The notes beneath the pieces are model-generated. The model was not told where the DNA came from and searched no databases. It saw only the letters and a list, made by a program, of their open reading frames with translations. This document shows positions 10,305 through 18,117 of a stretch of 64,000 bases of DNA, in pieces; the first letter of the stretch is position 1; every line of letters begins with the position of its first letter. The stretch is from Microbacterium sp. Nx66. Lineage in GTDB: Bacteria; Actinomycetota; Actinomycetes; Actinomycetales; Microbacteriaceae. The translations under genes and the position numbers were made by a program. The DNA is taken from positions 1,178,001 through 1,242,000 of the forward strand of contig NZ_LR880474.1 of NCBI RefSeq assembly GCF_904066215.1, read 5' to 3'.

Positions 10305-11354
10305 GTGCTCGATCCCACCGTCTGGCTCGATGTCCCTCAGGAGGTCTCCACGGGCACGCTGCCCGGGTGGGAGCGGGTGGACGAGCTCGTCCGCGAGGCC
10401 CACGCCCGGTACGCGGACGAGGTGTCCGGCCAGGTGGCGGACTACATCCCCGTGCTCGCCGCGGTCGATCCGGAGCTCTTCGGGCTCGCGGTGATCGAGG
10501 TGGGCGGCGGCATCCACGACGCCGGAGACGCCCTGCACCCGTTCTCCATCCAGTCGATCTCGAAGATGTTCGTCTATGCGCTGGCCATCCAGGAGCACGG
10601 CCACGAGCGGGTCCGCGAGATCGTGGGTGTGAACAACACCGGGCTCGCCTTCAACTCGGTCGTGGCGCTGGAGCTCAACGACGGGCATCCGCGCAACCCC
10701 ATGGTCAACGCCGGGGCGATCGCCACCACGGCGCTCATGCCGGGCGCCACGGCGGTGGAGCAGTGGGAGCGTGTCCGCGAGGGGCTGTCCGCCTTCGCCG
10801 GACGGCCCCTGAGCCTGGACGGCGAGGTCTACGCGTCCGAGGCGGGGTCGAACGAGCGCAACCGGGCCCTGGGCTGGTTGCTGCGCAGCTACGGCCGGCT
10901 CGCCGGCGACCCCGATGAGATCGTCGACGTCTACACCCGGCAGTGCGCGCTGGCGGTCACCGCGCACGACCTCGCCGTCATGGGGGCCACGCTCGCCGAC
11001 GGCGGAGTGAACCCGGTGACGGGGGAGCGGGTGGTCTCCGCGGACGTCTGCCGTGACACGCTGGCCGTCGTCGCGGCGAGCGGGCTGTACGAGCGGTCGG
11101 GCGACTGGCTGTTCGAGATCGGTCTGCCCGCCAAGTCGGGTGTCGCCGGCGGCCTCGTCGCGGTCTCTCCTGGCAAGGGCGCCGTCGCCGGGTTCTCACC
11201 CCGCCTGGACGAGGCGGGCAACTCGATCCGGTCGCAGATGGCGATCGGACACCTGTCGCGGTCGCTCGGGCTGAACCTCTTCGCCTCCGCGCCCGCCCGT
11301 GAGCATGCCGGCGGGGCGGGCGCCTCGTCGTCGTCGGAAGGAGAGCGCTCATGA
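10305..11354 (+). CDS. glsA: Glutaminase (serine-dependent, GlsA family)
   Basis: 349 residues; hydrolyses glutamine to glutamate and ammonia in the cytoplasm. The beta-lactamase-like catalytic SxxK motif is S84-I-S-K87 within FSIQSISKMF, followed by the family blocks NNTGLAFNS, NPMVNAGAI and SEAGSNERNRA. GTG 10305 was chosen over the adjacent GTG 10302 because AGGAGG at 10295-10300 gives a slightly more realistic spacing; the two differ by one residue. The C-terminus is extended by about 25 Ala/Ser-rich residues. The stop overlaps the start of an MFS transporter by 4 bp, suggesting joint expression, perhaps with a link between glutamine metabolism and efflux. Confidence 0.92.
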   Translation: MLDPTVWLDVPQEVSTGTLPGWERVDELVREAHARYADEVSGQVADYIPVLAAVDPELFGLAVIEVGGGIHDAGDALHPFSIQSISKMFVYALAIQEHGHERVREIVGVNNTGLAFNSVVALELNDGHPRNPMVNAGAIATTALMPGATAVEQWERVREGLSAFAGRPLSLDGEVYASEAGSNERNRALGWLLRSYGRLAGDPDEIVDVYTRQCALAVTAHDLAVMGATLADGGVNPVTGERVVSADVCRDTLAVVAASGLYERSGDWLFEIGLPAKSGVAGGLVAVSPGKGAVAGFSPRLDEAGNSIRSQMAIGHLSRSLGLNLFASAPAREHAGGAGASSSSEGERS

Positions 11355-12976
11355 CCCGCACGGCTCCCGCACCCGTGAAGACGTCCTGGCTGCCGATGGT
11401 CAGCCTGTTCCTCGCGCAGGTGCTCATGTCCTTCAACGTCGCGGCGCTGCCGATCTCGCTCGGCGGCATGGTGGCCGACTTCGGCGTACCGCCGACCATC
11501 GCGAGCACGACGATCGTGATGTACGGCCTCGCCGTCGCCGCGCTCGTGATGACCGGTGCCAAACTCGGGCAGCGCGTCGGCTGGGTGCTGATCTTCCGCG
11601 TCGTCGTCGCGCTCTTCGCCGGGTCCGCCGTGATGATGCTCCTCGCCCCGACCGTCTGGTGGGCCATCGCCGGGCAGGCTGTCGCGGGTGCGGCCGCCGC
11701 GATCATCGTCCCCTCGATCGTGGCCCTGATCGCCGAGAACTACCGGGGACCGCAGCAGGCCACCGCGATCGGAGCGATCGGCTCGGCACGCGCGATCTCC
11801 GGCGTCAGCGCCTTCCTCATCGGAGGGACGCTCGGCACCCTCGTCGGGTGGCGTCCGCTGTTCGTCATCGTGCTGGCGATCGCCGTGGCGGTCTTCGCCC
11901 TGAGCTTCACGCTGCGCGGCGACCGCGGGGACGCGGCGATCCGCATCGATCTCGTCGCCGCCCTCCTCATCGGCGCGGCGATCGTGCTGCTCACCCTCGG
12001 GTTCAACAACCTGAACAGCTGGGGAGCACTCGCGGCGGCGCCGTCCGCGCCGTTCTCCGTCCTCGGACTCTCGCCCGCCCCGATCTTCATCGTCCTGGGC
12101 ATCATCCTGGGCCAGGGGTTCTTCCTGTGGACCCGGCGGCGGATGGCCGAGGGGAAGGTGCCGCTGATCGACCTGACCGTGCTGGGCTCGTCGCGAGAGC
12201 GCGCCGCGGTGTACGCCATGTTCATCGTCGTCGCCCTCGAGGCCTGCGTGAACTTCACGGTGCCGCTGTACATCCAGATCGTCCAGGGACGCACGCCGTT
12301 CGATACGGCCCTGGCGATGATGCCGTTCAACCTCACGGTGTTCATCACGGCGACGCTCGTCGTGCGCTTCTACAGGCGATACCCGCCGCGGACGATCGGC
12401 GTGTTCGGGTTCATCCTCACCACGGCGGCGCTCGTCTGGCTGTCGGTCGTGGTGACGAACAACTGGGAGACGGTGCCGACCATCGCCGGGCTCGTCGTGT
12501 TCGGCATCGGCCAGGGCGCCCTCGTCACCCTGGTGTTCAACGTACTGGTGACGGCGGCGCCGCCCGAGCTCGCCGGCGACGTCGGGTCGCTGCGCGGCAC
12601 CACGCAGAACCTGGCCTCCGCCGTGGGGACCGCGCTCGCCGGGGCGCTGCTGGTGTCCCTGCTCGCGCTCAACGTCGGCCGCGCGGTCGTGGAACATCCC
12701 GAGCTGCCGCCGTCGCTGGTGTCGCAGGTCGATCTGAACGAGGTGAACTTCATCAGCAACGACGAGCTGCGTGCGGTGCTGGAGATCACGGACGCGACGC
12801 CGGAACAGGTCGACGCCGCGGTCGCCGTGAACGAGGAGTCGCGGCTGCGCACGCTCAAGCTCGGCCTTCTGATCCTCGCCGCGGTGAGCGCGCTCGCGAT
12901 CCTGCCCGCGTCGCGCCTGCCGCAGTACCGACCGCACGAGATCCCCGACCCGTCGCCGACGGGGCCGGGGGAGTGA
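11351..12976 (+). CDS. MFS transporter, DHA2-like (about 14 membrane spans)
   Basis: 541 residues, almost entirely hydrophobic helices, with the length and 14-span pattern of the drug:H+ antiporter-2 group. The first helix is followed by FNVAALPISLGGMVADFG, and a long periplasmic-type loop (VEHPELPPSLVSQVDLNEV) near the C-terminus is typical of DHA2 proteins. Starts at ATG overlapping the glutaminase stop (ATGA). Substrate cannot be told; because it is coupled to glutaminase, amino-acid or ammonium-related export is a possibility besides drug efflux. Confidence 0.85.
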   Translation: MTRTAPAPVKTSWLPMVSLFLAQVLMSFNVAALPISLGGMVADFGVPPTIASTTIVMYGLAVAALVMTGAKLGQRVGWVLIFRVVVALFAGSAVMMLLAPTVWWAIAGQAVAGAAAAIIVPSIVALIAENYRGPQQATAIGAIGSARAISGVSAFLIGGTLGTLVGWRPLFVIVLAIAVAVFALSFTLRGDRGDAAIRIDLVAALLIGAAIVLLTLGFNNLNSWGALAAAPSAPFSVLGLSPAPIFIVLGIILGQGFFLWTRRRMAEGKVPLIDLTVLGSSRERAAVYAMFIVVALEACVNFTVPLYIQIVQGRTPFDTALAMMPFNLTVFITATLVVRFYRRYPPRTIGVFGFILTTAALVWLSVVVTNNWETVPTIAGLVVFGIGQGALVTLVFNVLVTAAPPELAGDVGSLRGTTQNLASAVGTALAGALLVSLLALNVGRAVVEHPELPPSLVSQVDLNEVNFISNDELRAVLEITDATPEQVDAAVAVNEESRLRTLKLGLLILAAVSALAILPASRLPQYRPHEIPDPSPTGPGE

Positions 12977-12979
12977 ACC

Positions 12980-13528
12980 TCAGCGCAGCTCGGAGATGAG
13001 GACGGCGCTCGTGCCGGGCTCGACCGCCTCGAAGACGTGCGCGACGTCGCCGGCATAGGTCAGGTAGTCGCCGGGGTTCAGCACCACGGCATCGTCGGGG
13101 GGACCGACCCGTGCCTGCCCGGCGATGAGGATCACGTGCTCGACCGTGCCCGCGTGGTGGGGGTCGGACCGGCGGGGGTCGCCGGGCTCCGCCTGGATCA
13201 GGTAGACGTCCCTCCGGGCACCCGGAGGGCTCGCGGAGAGCAGGGTGGCGCTGTAGGCCGCGGCGGAGGACGGCACGCCCGCGAGGTCGTCGGCGCGGAT
13301 GAGGGTCGGGGCGTTGGCCTGCTGGTCGACGAGCACCGCGAAGGGCACGCCGAGCGCGACGCCCAGCGCCCACAGCGTCTCCACGCTCGGATTGCCGGCA
13401 CCGCTCTCGAGCTGCGAGACCGTGGCCTTCGAGATCCCGGCCCGTCGGGCGAGTTCGGAGACGGACAGGTTCGCGGCCTCGCGCTCGCGGCGGAGCGTGC
13501 GGGCGATGCGGGTGCGGAGATCCTCCAT
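12980..13528 (-). CDS. XRE-family transcriptional regulator with C-terminal cupin domain
   Basis: 182 residues. Residues about 8-62 are a helix-turn-helix of the XRE type (LSVSELARRAGISKATVSQLESG), and the second half is a small cupin fold (AEPGDPRRSDPHHAGTVEHVILIAG ... LNPGDYLTYAGDVAHVFEA split here into parts) that probably senses a small ligand. It is divergent from azlC with only 66 bp between the starts, the classic layout for a local regulator. A CATGAT box lies exactly 6 nt upstream of its ATG, so the message may be leaderless. Convergent with the MFS gene with no visible terminator between. Confidence 0.88.
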   Translation of the reverse strand: MEDLRTRIARTLRREREAANLSVSELARRAGISKATVSQLESGAGNPSVETLWALGVALGVPFAVLVDQQANAPTLIRADDLAGVPSSAAAYSATLLSASPPGARRDVYLIQAEPGDPRRSDPHHAGTVEHVILIAGQARVGPPDDAVVLNPGDYLTYAGDVAHVFEAVEPGTSAVLISELR

Positions 13529-13613
13529 GCGTTCATCATGGCAAACGATCGTTCGCTTGACTATACGGATCGCCATGTTCAGAATGATGATCGTGTGTTC
13601 AGTGAAGCGAACG
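13529..13613. promoter_or_regulatory. Divergent promoter/operator between XRE-cupin regulator and azlCD
   Basis: Leftward: CATGAT at 13535-13540 (read on the minus strand) 6 nt before the regulator ATG. Rightward: TTGACT at 13557-13562 with possible -10 boxes CAGAAT (13580-13585) or AATGAT (13583-13588). The palindrome AACGATCGTT (13544-13553) and the 9-bp inverted pair CGTTCGCTT (13550-13558) / AAGCGAACG (13605-13613) flank or overlap both promoters and are candidate binding sites for the regulator. Confidence 0.5.
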
Positions 13614-14344
13614 TCGCGGTGGAGTGGGACCCGGTGACCGCTGAGCGTGAGGTGTGGCGCGAGGCGCTCGGCGTCGTGCTCGCCACGAGCGCCTACGGCA
13701 TCTCCTTCGGCGCGCTCGCCGTCGCCGCGGGACTCGACGTCTGGCAGACGTGCGTGCTCAGCCTCCTGATGTTCACCGGGGGATCGCAGTTCGCGTTCGT
13801 GGGGGTGTTCGCCGCCGGTGGCCTGGCCGCCCTGCCTTCGGCGATCGCATCGGCGGCACTCCTCGGCGTGCGCAACGTCGCCTACGGGATGCGCATGTCG
13901 CCGCTCATCGGGGGCGGACCGGCACGGCGAGCGGCCGCCGCGCACTTCACCATCGACGAGTCCACCGCCGTGGCGATCGCGCAGGACGATCAGCGCCTGC
14001 GCCGGGTGGGCTTCTGGGTCACGGGGGTCGGCATCTTCCTCGGCTGGAACCTCACCACCCTCGTCGGCGCGCTGGTCGGCGACGTGCTCGGCGACCCGAA
14101 GGCCTGGGGGCTGGACGCCGCGGCGGCTGCGGCCTTCCTCGCCCTGCTGTGGCCGCGTCTGCGTGAGCGGCAGGCCGTCGCCGTCGGGATCGCGGCCGCC
14201 GTGATCGCGGCAGCCCTCACGCCGTTCCTCATGCCGGGGCTCCCGGTGCTCGTCGCCGCTGTCGTCGCGATCGTCGTCGGGTGGTTGAACTGGCTGGGGA
14301 CACCGCGTCCCGCGAGCGTCGGCGAAGGGGAGGGGGGCGCATGA
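13595..14344 (+). CDS. azlC: AzlC-family branched-chain amino-acid exporter subunit
   Basis: 249 residues with about seven membrane spans. The family block GISFGALAVAAG followed by SLLMFTGGSQFAFVG and NVAYGMRMSP is diagnostic of AzlC. With AzlD it forms a two-component exporter for leucine/isoleucine/valine or their analogues. Start choice: GTG 13595, almost at the predicted transcription start; GTG 13619 is an alternative. ATGA overlap couples it to azlD. Confidence 0.9.
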   Translation: MFSEANVAVEWDPVTAEREVWREALGVVLATSAYGISFGALAVAAGLDVWQTCVLSLLMFTGGSQFAFVGVFAAGGLAALPSAIASAALLGVRNVAYGMRMSPLIGGGPARRAAAAHFTIDESTAVAIAQDDQRLRRVGFWVTGVGIFLGWNLTTLVGALVGDVLGDPKAWGLDAAAAAAFLALLWPRLRERQAVAVGIAAAVIAAALTPFLMPGLPVLVAAVVAIVVGWLNWLGTPRPASVGEGEGGA

Positions 14345-14655
14345 GCCTCTGGAGCGCCATCCTCCTCGCCGCCCTGATCTGCCTCGCGCTGAAGGCCGTG
14401 GGCTATCTCGTGCCGCCGAAGGTGCTCGAGGCGCCGCGCCCCGCCCGCATCTCCGACCTCCTCACCGTCGCGCTGCTCGCCGCCCTCGTCGCGGTGCAGT
14501 CCCTCGGTGACGGGCAGGCGATCACCGTGGACGCGCGCGTGCCCGCCCTGCTCGTCGCGGCGGGACTCCTCTGGCTGCGGCAGTCGTTCCTCGTGGTGGT
14601 GGCGTCCGCCGCCCTCGTCGCCGCGCTGCTGCGGCTGTCCGGTCTCGCCGCCTGA
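14341..14655 (+). CDS. azlD: AzlD-family branched-chain amino-acid exporter small subunit
   Basis: 104 residues with four predicted spans, start ATG overlapping the azlC stop by 4 bp. The KAVGYLVPPKVLEAPR segment after the first helix is characteristic of AzlD. Partner of AzlC in amino-acid export; expression presumably controlled by the XRE-cupin regulator across the divergent promoter. Confidence 0.9.
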   Translation: MSLWSAILLAALICLALKAVGYLVPPKVLEAPRPARISDLLTVALLAALVAVQSLGDGQAITVDARVPALLVAAGLLWLRQSFLVVVASAALVAALLRLSGLAA

Positions 14656-14683
14656 GCCGTCGTCTCGCCGGGCACCGCCCGGG

Positions 14684-14689
14684 TAGGAT
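14684..14689 (+). promoter_or_regulatory. -10 box, predicted leaderless transcript
   Basis: TAGGAT with exactly 6 nt to the GTG at 14696, placing +1 on the start codon. Confidence 0.5.
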
Positions 14690-14695
14690 CGGGGG

Positions 14696-15106
14696 GTGCG
14701 CGGGAAGTGGTTGTCGAGGGTGCTGTCCTGGGTGGCCGCTGCCCTGGTGGGCGGGGTCTACGGCGTCGCGGGAACCATCGCGCACAGCGTCATGTGGGGG
14801 CCGATCCCGATCGGCCTGATCGTCGCCGCTGTCGCATGTGCCGCGATCCTCATCGCCGTGCGGGCGCTCACCCACGACCGGGGGGCCGCGGTCGCCGCCG
14901 GTCTCGGGATGCTGGCCATGATCGTGCTCATCTCGGGCGTCGGTCCCGGTGGCTCCGTCGTCGTGCAGGACACCCTCGCCGGGCGCATCTGGACCTATCT
15001 CGCCGCCGGCATCGTGCTGCTCGTCATCGCGTGGCCGTCGTTCTCCCGGCAGCCGGTCCGCCCCGCCACGCCCTCCGCGGAGGAACCCGAGGTCCACGGG
15101 TCGTAG
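14696..15106 (+). CDS. Small four-helix membrane protein (DUF6113-like)
   Basis: 136 residues: four hydrophobic segments (about 7-27, 37-55, 64-84, 95-113) and a short polar C-terminus. It resembles the small membrane protein often found directly upstream of ferredoxin in Microbacteriaceae; I assign the DUF6113 name from memory. No catalytic motif. Its TAG stop (15104-15106) is part of the -10 box of the following ferredoxin gene. Confidence 0.65.
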   Translation: MRGKWLSRVLSWVAAALVGGVYGVAGTIAHSVMWGPIPIGLIVAAVACAAILIAVRALTHDRGAAVAAGLGMLAMIVLISGVGPGGSVVVQDTLAGRIWTYLAAGIVLLVIAWPSFSRQPVRPATPSAEEPEVHGS

Positions 15107-15109
15107 ACT
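15104..15109 (+). promoter_or_regulatory. -10 box of the ferredoxin gene, predicted leaderless
   Basis: TAGACT, 6 nt before GTG 15116. Its first three bases are the stop codon of the upstream gene. Confidence 0.5.
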
Positions 15110-15115
15110 GAGGGG

Positions 15116-15436
15116 GTGACGTATGTGATCGCCCTCCCGTGCGTCGATGTCAAGGATCGCGCCTGCATCGACGAGTGCCCCGTTGACTGCATCTACGAGG
15201 GCGAACGGTCGCTCTACATCCACCCGGACGAGTGCGTGGATTGCGGGGCGTGCGAGCCGGTGTGCCCCGTCGAGGCGATCTACTACGAGGACGACCTCCC
15301 CGACGAGTGGCAGGACTACTACAAGGCCAACGTCGAGTTCTTCGACGAGATCGGCTCGCCCGGCGGCGCCGCCAAGGTCGGCGTCTACCCGTTCGACCAC
15401 CCGATCATCGCCGCGCTCCCGCCGCAGGGCGAGTAG
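15116..15436 (+). CDS. fdxA: Seven-iron ferredoxin ([3Fe-4S][4Fe-4S])
   Basis: 106 residues. Cysteines at 9, 17, 21, 25, 40, 43, 46 and 50 match the Azotobacter ferredoxin I spacing shifted by one: C9/C17/C50 for the 3Fe cluster, C21/C40/C43/C46 for the 4Fe cluster, and C25 as the free cysteine. The acidic C-terminal tail is typical of actinobacterial FdxA. Small cytosolic electron carrier, for example for P450s or other reductive enzymes. Directly followed by dapC after 9 nt, the same order as fdxC-dapC in mycobacteria. Confidence 0.93.
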   Translation: MTYVIALPCVDVKDRACIDECPVDCIYEGERSLYIHPDECVDCGACEPVCPVEAIYYEDDLPDEWQDYYKANVEFFDEIGSPGGAAKVGVYPFDHPIIAALPPQGE

Positions 15437-15445
15437 GCACGCTCC

Positions 15446-16558
15446 GTGAGCGTCCGCGACCTCGCCGACTACCCCTGGGACGCCGTGGTCCCCTACCGCG
15501 AGCGCGCCGCCCGGTACCCGGACGGTCTCGTCGACCTCTCCGTCGGCTCGCCGGTCGATCCCACGCCGGAGGTCATCCGTCAGGCCCTCGCCGAGGCGAC
15601 TGACGCCCATGCCTATCCGCAGACCGTCGGCACCCCCGCGCTCCGGGAGGCGATCGTCGACTGGTACGCCCGCCGCCGCGATGTCCCGGACCTCCGAGTC
15701 GACAACGTGCTGCCGACGATCGGCTCCAAGGAGCTCGTCGCGCTCCTGCCCACGCTGCTGGGGCTCGGTGCCGGAGACATCGTCGTGCATCCCCGCGTCG
15801 CCTACCCGACGTACGAGGTCGGCGCGCGGGTGGCGGGGGCGACGCCCCTGGCGGCCGACGACCCGGCGGAGTGGCCGGAGGGCGCGAAGCTCATCTGGAT
15901 CAACACCCCCGGCAACCCGGACGGCCGCACGTGGACCGTCGACGAGCTCGCCGTGGCCGTGCAGCGGGCTCGGGAGCTGGGCGCCGTGCTGGCGAGCGAC
16001 GAGTGCTACGCCGAACTGGGATGGGACGGCCCCTGGGCGGACGAGCCCATCCCGTCCGTGCTCGACCCCCGGGTGACCGGCGGCACACGGGCGAACCTCC
16101 TCAGCGTCTATTCGTTGAGCAAGCAGTCCAACCTCGCGGGATACCGCGCGGCCTTCGTCGCCGGATGCGCCCGCGTGGTCGGCGAGCTCCTCACCGCGCG
16201 CAAGCATCTCGGCCTCATGCCGCCTGCGCCCGTCCAGCAGGCGATGGTGGTCGCCCTCGGTGACGAGGCGCACGTCGTGGCGCAGAAGGAGCTCTACCGT
16301 GAGCGGCGCGCCCTGCTGCTCCCCGCCGTCGAGGCGGCCGGCTTCCGCATCGACGGGTCGCAGGCCGGGCTCTATCTCTGGGCGACGGAGGGACGCGACG
16401 CCTGGGAGTCGATGGCGCGTCTCGCCGACCTCGGGATCCTCGCCGGACCAGGGCACTTCTACGGAGCGTCGTCCCCCGAGCATGTGCGGCTGTCGCTGAC
16501 GGCGCCAACGGACCTCGTCGCCGAGGCGGCTCGGCGTCTGCGCGGAGCGGATCTGTAG
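15446..16558 (+). CDS. dapC: Succinyldiaminopimelate aminotransferase (actinobacterial DapC)
   Basis: 370-residue class-I fold-type PLP aminotransferase. PLP lysine K226 lies in YSLSKQSN, and WINTPGNPDG holds the cofactor-binding asparagine. It converts N-succinyl-2-amino-6-ketopimelate with glutamate to N-succinyl-LL-diaminopimelate in lysine and peptidoglycan precursor synthesis. Position after ferredoxin and in the same region as dapD and dapE supports the role. A second enzyme with similar annotation potential is at 57180-58382. Confidence 0.88.
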   Translation: MSVRDLADYPWDAVVPYRERAARYPDGLVDLSVGSPVDPTPEVIRQALAEATDAHAYPQTVGTPALREAIVDWYARRRDVPDLRVDNVLPTIGSKELVALLPTLLGLGAGDIVVHPRVAYPTYEVGARVAGATPLAADDPAEWPEGAKLIWINTPGNPDGRTWTVDELAVAVQRARELGAVLASDECYAELGWDGPWADEPIPSVLDPRVTGGTRANLLSVYSLSKQSNLAGYRAAFVAGCARVVGELLTARKHLGLMPPAPVQQAMVVALGDEAHVVAQKELYRERRALLLPAVEAAGFRIDGSQAGLYLWATEGRDAWESMARLADLGILAGPGHFYGASSPEHVRLSLTAPTDLVAEAARRLRGADL

Positions 16559-16593
16559 GAACCCTCCCTGCTGTGCCGATCCCTTTGGCGGTT

Positions 16594-16614
16594 GTCACAG
16601 TAGGCCTGTGTGAC
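16594..16614. promoter_or_regulatory. Inverted repeat GTCACA-N9-TGTGAC upstream of citrate synthase
   Basis: Perfect 6-bp inverted repeat about 135 bp before gltA, with a possible -10 box TAGGCT at 16618-16623 just downstream. It is the reverse arrangement of a CRP/GlxR site; GlxR controls gltA in Corynebacterium, so a regulator role is plausible but unproven. Confidence 0.35.
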
Positions 16615-16748
16615 GACTAGGCTGTAAAGGCGATTCGGTCGGCACCCGGCCAGGCGCTCAGCGCCCGAGAGATCGCCAGTTCCGGCTTGATCAAGAACTT
16701 GCTGACGCCCGCGACGCCGGGGCGATCAGACAGAAGGAGGAGGTCCGC

Positions 16749-18038
16749 GTGAGCGCTGCGGCAGACCAGACGGCGAAGCTGACGATCGGCGACACCACCG
16801 CCGAATTCCCCCTGGTCCGCGGCACCGCGGGCCACGACAGCATCGACTTCTCGACGCTGACCCGTCAGACCGGCCTCACGGGGCTCGACTACGGCTTCGT
16901 CAACACGGCCTCCACCAAGTCGGACATCACGTTCATCGACGGTGACAAGGGCATCCTGCGGTACCGCGGCTATCCGATCGAGCAGCTCGCCGGCAGCACC
17001 AGCTACCTCGAGGTCGCCTGGCTGCTCATCTACGGAGAGCTGCCGTCCGCCACGGAGCTGGCCGAGTTCGACGAGAAGATCCGTCGCCACACACTGCTGC
17101 ACGAAGACCTCAAGCGCTTCTTCTCCGCGCTGCCGCACACCGCGCACCCCATGTCGGTGCTGTCGTCCGCCGTCGCCGCTCTGTCGACGTACTACGAGGG
17201 CCAGACCGACCCGCACGACCCCGAGCACGTCGAGCTGAACACCATCCGCATGCTCGCCAAGCTCCCGGTGATCGCCGCCTACGCGCACAAGAAGAGCGTC
17301 GGCCAGGCGTTCCTCTACCCGGACAACTCGCTCGGCTTCGTGGAGAACTTCCTGAAGCTGAACTTCGGCGTGAACTCCGAGCCGTACGAGATCAACCCGA
17401 CCATGGTGAAGGCCCTCGAACTGCTGCTCATCCTGCACGAGGACCACGAGCAGAACGCCTCGACCTCCACCGTCCGTCTCGTCGGCTCGACCGGTGCCAA
17501 CCAGTTCGCCTCCGTCTCGGCCGGCATCCAGGCCCTGTCCGGACCCCTGCACGGCGGTGCGAACGAGGCCGTCCTCACCATGCTCGGGCAGATCCGCGAC
17601 TCGGGTCAGAGTGTCTCCCGGTTCGTCGAGCGGGTGAAGAACAAGGAAGAGGGCGTGAAGCTGATGGGCTTCGGGCACCGGGTCTACAAGAACTACGACC
17701 CGCGCGCCAAGCTCGTCAAGGAGGCCGCAGACGAGGTGCTGAGCTCGCTCGGCGTCACGGATCCGCTGCTGGACCTCGCGAAGGAGCTCGAGGAGATCGC
17801 CCTCGCCGACGACTACTTCCGTGAGCGGCGCCTGTATCCGAACGTCGACTTCTACACCGGCGTGATCTACAAGGCGATGGGATTCCCCACGCGCATGTTC
17901 ACCGTCCTCTTTGCGATCGGCCGTCTTCCCGGCTGGCTCGCCCAGTGGCGCGAGCTGCAGCTCGACCCGCAGACCAAGATCGGCCGCCCGCAGCAGCTCT
18001 ACACCGGGTCGCCGGAGCGCGCCTTCCCGACGCGCTGA
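16749..18038 (+). CDS. gltA: Citrate synthase (type I-like, hexameric class)
   Basis: 429 residues; condenses oxaloacetate and acetyl-CoA to citrate at the TCA entry. The catalytic triad is visible as H268 (LHGGANEA), H310 (GFGHRVYKNYDPRA) and D367 (NVDFYTGV), with spacing like E. coli H264/H305/D362. GTG start with a strong GGAGGAGG site immediately upstream. The predicted promoter near 16600 implies a leader over 100 nt, unlike many short or leaderless neighbours. Ends at a 16-bp terminator shared with the convergent helicase. Confidence 0.96.
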   Translation: MSAAADQTAKLTIGDTTAEFPLVRGTAGHDSIDFSTLTRQTGLTGLDYGFVNTASTKSDITFIDGDKGILRYRGYPIEQLAGSTSYLEVAWLLIYGELPSATELAEFDEKIRRHTLLHEDLKRFFSALPHTAHPMSVLSSAVAALSTYYEGQTDPHDPEHVELNTIRMLAKLPVIAAYAHKKSVGQAFLYPDNSLGFVENFLKLNFGVNSEPYEINPTMVKALELLLILHEDHEQNASTSTVRLVGSTGANQFASVSAGIQALSGPLHGGANEAVLTMLGQIRDSGQSVSRFVERVKNKEEGVKLMGFGHRVYKNYDPRAKLVKEAADEVLSSLGVTDPLLDLAKELEEIALADDYFRERRLYPNVDFYTGVIYKAMGFPTRMFTVLFAIGRLPGWLAQWRELQLDPQTKIGRPQQLYTGSPERAFPTR

Positions 18039-18057
18039 GCGCTGCGCCGCAGACGCT

Positions 18058-18093
18058 GAAGGCCCCCTCGCACCGGAGTGCGAGGGGGCCTTC
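18058..18093. terminator. Terminator after gltA (shared with convergent helicase gene)
   Basis: 15-bp perfect stem (18058-18072 with 18079-18093) extendable by one pair to leave a CGGA tetraloop. Lies between the two convergent stops. Confidence 0.85.
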
Positions 18094-18117
18094 GCTGTTG
18101 TCAGGCACGAGCCGGGA

